Source: Fusibacillus kribbianus
GTDB lineage: Bacteria; Bacillota; Clostridia; Lachnospirales; Lachnospiraceae
NCBI RefSeq assembly: GCF_030053595.1
Contig: NZ_JASGBQ010000004.1
Location: forward strand, 1-64,000
Direction of reading: 5' to 3'
Length of the DNA: 64,000 nucleotides
The notes under the pieces were generated by a model that was not told the origin of the DNA, did not search any database, and saw only the letters and a list, made by a program, of their open reading frames with translations. The position numbers and the translations under genes were made by a program. Positions 59,727 through 64,000 of the stretch are shown piece after piece. How positions within the stretch are numbered: the first letter of the stretch is position 1; each line of letters starts with the position of its first letter.

Positions 59727-60272
59727 TTATACCTCTCCTTCTTTCAGAACACGGATATTCTGTCGGATATATTCCTCCAGAGAAATCACGGTAAGCGCCA
59801 ACGCCAGATAAGTAAAGATATTTTTCAGCACGCAGAGAGCTTCCAGATCCAGAATAATCAGAATGATCATGATCATCTGGGAAACGGTTTTAAGCTTTCC
59901 CCACATATTAGCAGCAATGACCACACCGTTATCGGAGGCCACCAGACGAAATCCGCTGATAATAAATTCCCTGGCCATAATGATGATCACGATCCAGGCT
60001 GCCAGCTCTCCCTTTCCCACAAAACAGATCAGGGCCGAACAGACAAGAAGCTTATCAGCCAGCGGATCCATGAATTTTCCGAAATTGGTCACCAGATGAT
60101 ATTTTCTGGCAATAAAGCCATCCAGAAAATCCGTGAAGCTGGCCGCGCAGAACAAAACCAGTGCAGCTATCCTTCCCGGGTATCCGAAATCCACCAGCAT
60201 AAAGAACACAAAGAACGGTATCATCAGCACACGAAGTATTGTCAGCTTATTGGGCAGATTCATTTTCATCAC
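59727..60272 (-). CDS. pgsA: CDP-diacylglycerol-glycerol-3-phosphate 3-phosphatidyltransferase
   Basis: Makes phosphatidylglycerol phosphate in the membrane, 181 residues. CDP-alcohol phosphotransferase motif: D-FLDG-IAR-x9-GK-MDPLADK (from residue ~46). About five membrane segments. The start overlaps the rimO stop region by 26 bp. Confidence 0.95.
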   Translation of the reverse strand: MMKMNLPNKLTILRVLMIPFFVFFMLVDFGYPGRIAALVLFCAASFTDFLDGFIARKYHLVTNFGKFMDPLADKLLVCSALICFVGKGELAAWIVIIIMAREFIISGFRLVASDNGVVIAANMWGKLKTVSQMIMIILIILDLEALCVLKNIFTYLALALTVISLEEYIRQNIRVLKEGEV

Positions 60273-61590
60273 ACAGCTCTCCTATCAAATCATATTCTAA
60301 TGCGCCTGTCACCCTCACACGGACAAACATTCCGCTCATAAGCTCCAGATCCGTATTAACAAAAATGTAACCGTCAACACCGGGTGCATCCATGTAGGTA
60401 CGTCCCACATAGGCATTCTCATCAACTACCCGTCCTTCAATGAAAACCTCCAGTTCCCTTCCGACCATGTCCTCTCCGTGCTCCAGGGAAATATCCTGCT
60501 GAAGCTCCATGACCTGGCTGCGGCGCTCTGCCTTGATCTCTTCCGGGACCTGATCCTCCATGACGGCTGCCGGAGTATCCTCCTCCCTGGAATAGGGGAA
60601 TACCCCCAGACGCTCAAATTCCATCTCATCGACAAAATCCAGAAGCTCCTCCAGATCCTCCTCCGTCTCTCCGGGGAAGCCTGTGATCATGGTGGTACGG
60701 ATGGCAATATCCGGGATCTCCTCCCGAAGGCGCCGGATACGACCAGTGATCTCCTCCCGGTTCGTACGCCGCCCCATCCGCCTTAATATCCGGTCGCTGG
60801 CATGCTGGATGGGAATATCCATATAATGGCAGACCTTTTCTTCCGTTTTGATCGTTTCGATCAGTTCGTCGGTGATCTCCTCCGGATAACAATAAAGCAT
60901 CCGGATCCAGTGGATCCCCGGAATTTCAGCAAGCTCCTTAAGGAGCGCCGGAAGCCGTTTTTCCCCGTAAAGATCCATCCCGTAAAGGGTAGTCTCCTGT
61001 GCCACCAGGATCAGTTCCCGGACGCCGCCCTCCGCAAGCTCCCTCGCCTCCTTGACAAGCTCCTCCATGGGAACGCTCCGGTATTTGCCCCGGACACTGG
61101 GAATTACGCAGTAGGTACAGTGCTTGTCACAGCCCTCCGCGATCTTCAGATATGCATAATGACCTCCTGTGGTGACGATCCGTCCGCCGTCTCTGGCCTT
61201 CAGAAGATCAATGTTTTCAAATTCCTGTCCTTTTTTTCCTTTCAGAGTCTCCTCCACCACCTCCACGATCTTATCGCAGGAGGCGGTTCCCAGAATTCCA
61301 TCCACTTCGGGGATCTCCTTCAGGACCTCATCCTTATACCTCTGAGCCAGACAGCCGGAAACAATGAGTACTTTACATTTTCCGGTCTCCTTCTGAGCCG
61401 CCATCTCAAGGATCGTATTGATGCTTTCCTCCTTGGCGTCACCGATAAAGCAGCAGGTATTGACTACAATGACTTCCGCTTCGGTCTCATCATCGGTAAA
61501 CTCATAACCGGCCCTGGAAAGAAGCCCCAGCATCACCTCAGAATCCACCAGGTTTTTGTCACAGCCCAGGGATACAAACAATATTTTCAT
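60247..61590 (-). CDS. rimO: ribosomal protein S12 methylthiotransferase
   Basis: Radical SAM enzyme that methylthiolates Asp of S12, 447 residues. N-terminal UPF0004 cysteines in LGCDKNLVDSE and CCFIGDAKEES; radical SAM cluster CDKHCTYCVIP; C-terminal TRAM domain near residue 375 onwards. ATG 61590 chosen over an upstream ATG because AGGAA fits it. Upstream is rpoZ (57 bp). Confidence 0.96.
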   Translation of the reverse strand: MKILFVSLGCDKNLVDSEVMLGLLSRAGYEFTDDETEAEVIVVNTCCFIGDAKEESINTILEMAAQKETGKCKVLIVSGCLAQRYKDEVLKEIPEVDGILGTASCDKIVEVVEETLKGKKGQEFENIDLLKARDGGRIVTTGGHYAYLKIAEGCDKHCTYCVIPSVRGKYRSVPMEELVKEARELAEGGVRELILVAQETTLYGMDLYGEKRLPALLKELAEIPGIHWIRMLYCYPEEITDELIETIKTEEKVCHYMDIPIQHASDRILRRMGRRTNREEITGRIRRLREEIPDIAIRTTMITGFPGETEEDLEELLDFVDEMEFERLGVFPYSREEDTPAAVMEDQVPEEIKAERRSQVMELQQDISLEHGEDMVGRELEVFIEGRVVDENAYVGRTYMDAPGVDGYIFVNTDLELMSGMFVRVRVTGALEYDLIGELCDENESAQ

Positions 61591-61647
61591 ATGGTATTCA
61601 TTCCTTTTCAAGCAGACAAGGCAGGCGTACTGCGCCTGCCTGTATGA

Positions 61648-61905
61648 TCATTCCTCAATTTCATCCTCAGGGATATCGTCTTCGCCCACGACCTTGACCT
61701 TTCCCTGATGAAGCTCTTCAACAGCGGTGGACAGCGGTTTATGGGACGGTGAATCCACAAGGGATTCCTCACCGGCAATGAGCTGTCTCGCCCGTTTCGC
61801 CGCAGCGATAACGATGGAATAACGGCTCTGAATGATCGGCTGTTCGCCGGGCTCCACTTCACTGTTAACAACATTGATCAAATCTGAATAAGAGGGGTGT
61901 AACAT
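61648..61905 (-). CDS. rpoZ: DNA-directed RNA polymerase omega subunit
   Basis: 85 residues. Omega core: RYSIVIAAAKRARQLIAGEE, preceded by the N-terminal SYSDLINVVNSE. An acidic C-terminal tail EDDIPEDEIEE. Follows gmk by 3 bp, as usual in Firmicutes. Confidence 0.96.
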   Translation of the reverse strand: MLHPSYSDLINVVNSEVEPGEQPIIQSRYSIVIAAAKRARQLIAGEESLVDSPSHKPLSTAVEELHQGKVKVVGEDDIPEDEIEE

Positions 61906-61908
61906 ATA

Positions 61909-62541
61909 TCATTCTCCTTCCACAAAGCTTGCTAAGTCTCTTCTGATATGATCGATAAGCTCCTGATTAACGGCTGCCCTGCGGTGTTCACACTCCATGA
62001 TCTGATGAAGCTCTGTCACACAGGTTTCCAAATCGTCGTTGACCAGAAGATAATCATACTCTTCCATGCCCCGGGATTCCTCCACGGCCCGTTTGAGCCG
62101 TTCGGCAATGACCTCCTCAGTCTCCGTGCCGCGTCCTGTCAGCCGGTCCTTCAGGACCCTGGCGCTGGGCGGAACCACAAAAACAAGGATCGCCTCCGGG
62201 TACTTCTTTTTGATCTGGAGAGCGCCCTGGATCTCGATCTCCAGGATCATGTCCTTTCCTTCTTCCAGGCGTCCCATTACATAATCTCTGGGCGTACCGT
62301 AATGGTGTCCCACATAGCCGGCTCCCTCCAGAAGCCCGCCGTCTGCCTCCAAAGCAGCAAACTCTTCCTCGGTAATAAAGAAATACTCCCTTCCGTTTAC
62401 TTCTCCCTCTCTTGGTTTTCTGGTCGTAACCGAAACGGAAAGAGCATAATTATCGTATTTCTCCATGAGACGTCTGACCACAGTTCCTTTTCCCACGCCG
62501 GAAAATCCGGAAATCACGAGGATCAGTCCCTTTTTACTCAT
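61909..62541 (-). CDS. gmk: guanylate kinase
   Basis: Phosphorylates GMP, 210 residues from ATG 62541 (AAGGAGGG upstream). P-loop VISGFSGVGKGTVV, GMP-binding VTTRKPREGEVNGREYFF and SARVLKDRLTGRGTE lid. The start overlaps the remA stop by 8 bp. Confidence 0.97.
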   Translation of the reverse strand: MSKKGLILVISGFSGVGKGTVVRRLMEKYDNYALSVSVTTRKPREGEVNGREYFFITEEEFAALEADGGLLEGAGYVGHHYGTPRDYVMGRLEEGKDMILEIEIQGALQIKKKYPEAILVFVVPPSARVLKDRLTGRGTETEEVIAERLKRAVEESRGMEEYDYLLVNDDLETCVTELHQIMECEHRRAAVNQELIDHIRRDLASFVEGE

Positions 62542-62824
62542 CGTCTCCCTCCTTGTCCGAAGTCCGTTCCGGACTTCCTGATTCATTGAATCTGCCGGCA
62601 ATGGTCTCCGGCAGCAGTGCCGAAAGCACCACATATCCATTGTCCATGACAATGAGCCCCTTGGTTTTTCTGCCCTGGGTGGCGTCCACACTGCGTCCTT
62701 CGTCTCTGGCAGACTGAATGAGACGCTTTCCGGGTGCCGAATCGGGACTCACCACCGCCAGCACCTTGTCCGTATGAACCACATTGCCATATCCGATATT
62801 AATCAGTTTTCCCACTGTACTCAC
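62534..62824 (-). CDS. remA: RemA-family (DUF370) DNA-binding regulator
   Basis: A 96-residue protein of the RemA family. It begins TVGKLINIGYGNVVHTDKVLAVVSPDSAP and contains DATQGRKTKGLIVMDNGYVVLSAL. In Bacillus RemA activates matrix and osmoprotection genes by binding DNA as an oligomer. The order yicC-remA-gmk-rpoZ is conserved in Firmicutes. The tail after residue 80 is more variable. Confidence 0.95.
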   Translation of the reverse strand: MSTVGKLINIGYGNVVHTDKVLAVVSPDSAPGKRLIQSARDEGRSVDATQGRKTKGLIVMDNGYVVLSALLPETIAGRFNESGSPERTSDKEGDDE

Positions 62825-62830
62825 CGTTTT

Positions 62831-63709
62831 CTACTCAATATTCTGAATCTGCTCTCTGACCTTTTCGATTTCCGTCTTGAGTTCAATGGCCGTACCGGAA
62901 ATTTCCAGATCGTTGGCCTTGGAAAGGATCGTATTTGCCTCCCGGTTCATTTCCTGGGCAATAAAATCCAGCTTTCTTCCGACGGCACCGCCCTTTAAGA
63001 GCGCATCCTTCATGGTCCTTATGTGGCTTGTGAGACGCACCGTCTCCTCATCCACACAGATCTTGTCGGCGAAAAGAGTCACTTCAGCGGCGATCCGGTT
63101 CTCATCGATGCCGCTTCCCTCGAGAAGCTCCTTCACCTTGTCCTCCACCTTTGCCCGATATTCCTTCAGGATCTGAGGAGAACGAAGCTCGATGGCTGCA
63201 ACCCAGTCCAGCATGGCATCCAGCTTGCCAACGAGATCCCGGCAAAGATGCTCCCCTTCCTTTGTTCTCTGAGCCACAAACTTTTCCAGCGCGCCTGTCA
63301 GTGCTTCTTTAAGAAGGCTCCACAGCTCCTCCTCATCCTCTTCGTTCTGTCCGGTGACAATCACCTCCGGATAACGAGAAAGGGCAGAAACCTTCACATC
63401 ATTCTCAATGGAGAACTGCTCGCTCATTCTGGCAAAAATATCCATATACTCTCTGGCAAGCGCCTCGTTATAATTGAGGCTCACCGCCTTATCGGAAAAG
63501 GTCTCACAGGTGACATAAATGTCAACCTTTCCTCTCTGAATGCCGCTTTTCAGCAGATTTCTGATATCCGCCTCAAAGGCATTGAATTTCTTCGGCATCT
63601 TGATTCCCAGATCCAGATACCGGTGGTTCACCGATTTCATTTCCACGGATATTTTATAATCCTCATTGGAAACCTCACACCTGCCGAAGCCTGTCATGCT
63701 CTTAACCAT
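62831..63709 (-). CDS. yicC: YicC-family endoribonuclease
   Basis: 292 residues. N-terminal SMTGFGRCEV and SVEMKSVNHRYLD, and C-terminal DUF1732 with EGSGIDENRIAAEVTLFADK and GRKLDFIAQEMNREANTILSK. Recent work shows this family cuts RNA; substrate here unknown. First gene of the long operon behind the promoter at 63741. Confidence 0.95.
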   Translation of the reverse strand: MVKSMTGFGRCEVSNEDYKISVEMKSVNHRYLDLGIKMPKKFNAFEADIRNLLKSGIQRGKVDIYVTCETFSDKAVSLNYNEALAREYMDIFARMSEQFSIENDVKVSALSRYPEVIVTGQNEEDEEELWSLLKEALTGALEKFVAQRTKEGEHLCRDLVGKLDAMLDWVAAIELRSPQILKEYRAKVEDKVKELLEGSGIDENRIAAEVTLFADKICVDEETVRLTSHIRTMKDALLKGGAVGRKLDFIAQEMNREANTILSKANDLEISGTAIELKTEIEKVREQIQNIE

Positions 63710-63740
63710 TTTCTTTTTTTCCTTCCACGTAATCTAACTT

Positions 63741-63769
63741 ATTATAATTCATTCAAAGTTACAAGTCAA
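63741..63769 (-). promoter_or_regulatory. promoter of the yicC-remA-gmk-rpoZ operon
   Basis: TTGACT (63764-63769) and TATAAT (63741-63746) on the minus strand with 17-bp spacing, about 30 bp before the yicC start. Confidence 0.85.
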
Positions 63770-63837
63770 TGATTATGCCAATTTTCTGTGGCAGACAATC
63801 CTCACTTATGTTAGAATAGAGCCGGAGGTAATGAAAA

Positions 63838-64000
63838 ATGGCACTTGACGGAATTGTTATTGCCTGTATGGCAAAAGAAATGAAAGAGCGCATTGAGGGC
63901 GGGCGCATCGCAAAGATCGCACAGCCGGAAGCCGATGCCCTGATGCTCACCATAAAAAACCAGAAAGACACGTCCAGACTTTTTCTCTCGGCGGGAGCCA
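63838..64000 (+). CDS. rqcH: RqcH/NFACT-family ribosome quality control protein, N-terminal part
   Basis: The gene runs off the right edge; 54 codons are present. It begins MALDGIVIACMAKEMKERI then GGRIAKIAQPEADALMLTI, the start of the NFACT N-domain of RqcH (older name: fibronectin-binding protein FbpA). It recruits alanyl-tRNA to obstructed 50S subunits to add Ala tails. GGAGG stands before the ATG. A TAGAAT -10 at about 63812 with a weak -35 may drive it, divergent from yicC. Confidence 0.9.
   Translation, partial: MALDGIVIACMAKEMKERIEGGRIAKIAQPEADALMLTIKNQKDTSRLFLSAGA

Noticed and set aside
63759-63971. Minus-strand frame of 70 codons at the right edge
   Set aside because: It is antisense to the clearly recognisable rqcH start.

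Overview
The window looks like the chromosome of a Gram-positive, spore-forming anaerobe of the Clostridia, most likely Lachnospiraceae. The evidence is a trimeric [FeFe] hydrogenase, a GerW-type sporulation protein next to a DUF2953 protein, a biotin-dependent sodium-pumping decarboxylase, RemA, S1 protein next to IspH, RqcH, and AGGAGG-type ribosome binding sites. Most genes are on the minus strand. I found no rRNA, tRNA or CRISPR array.

Positions 1-6000 are accessory and decayed. A possible IS200/IS605-type right end abuts an arsenic-resistance operon (arsR, permease, thioredoxin-like protein, arsC). Next come two lipoproteins, a gene broken by an in-frame stop, a 17-codon remnant, the 3' end of an LPXTG-type surface protein still preceded by a cyclic-di-GMP-I riboswitch and promoter, and a chimeric remnant of two ABC ATPase genes.

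Positions 6000-16300 hold the most unusual locus. A plus-strand pair (DJ-1-like protein without the usual nucleophile cysteine, and a histidine-rich protein) sits behind a leader terminator. Facing it is a tightly coupled minus-strand operon: MATE exporter, a fused double methyltransferase, a five-part Opp/Nik-type ABC importer, and a single methyltransferase. A 29-bp direct repeat flanks this operon and the upstream copy carries the operon's -35 box. The remnant at 5.1-5.75 kb is a damaged second copy. I propose that the operon makes or modifies, exports and re-imports a small methylated compound, perhaps a metal ligand; this is inference.

Positions 16300-30000 hold a nitrilase-family enzyme, a lone PTS EIIC, a LUD gene with one nonsense codon, a radical SAM/HAD/AlaX-type group, a second MATE exporter, gpsA-plsY-der plus a DUF512 protein, and prs.

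Positions 30000-51000 are housekeeping: peptidase M32, NUDIX, a class B PBP overlapping a RodA/FtsW gene, a U32 protein, zapA, ruvAB, a predicted leaderless RNase H-like gene, rpsA-ispH-cmk plus a flavoprotein, the electron-bifurcating-type hydrogenase and an M16 peptidase.

Positions 51000-64000 hold a 114-bp tandem repeat, a sodium-pump decarboxylase operon with two different carboxyltransferase subunits, a 46-residue membrane protein, gerW, and a long run yicC-remA-gmk-rpoZ-rimO-pgsA-cinA behind a strong promoter, with rqcH divergent at the right edge.
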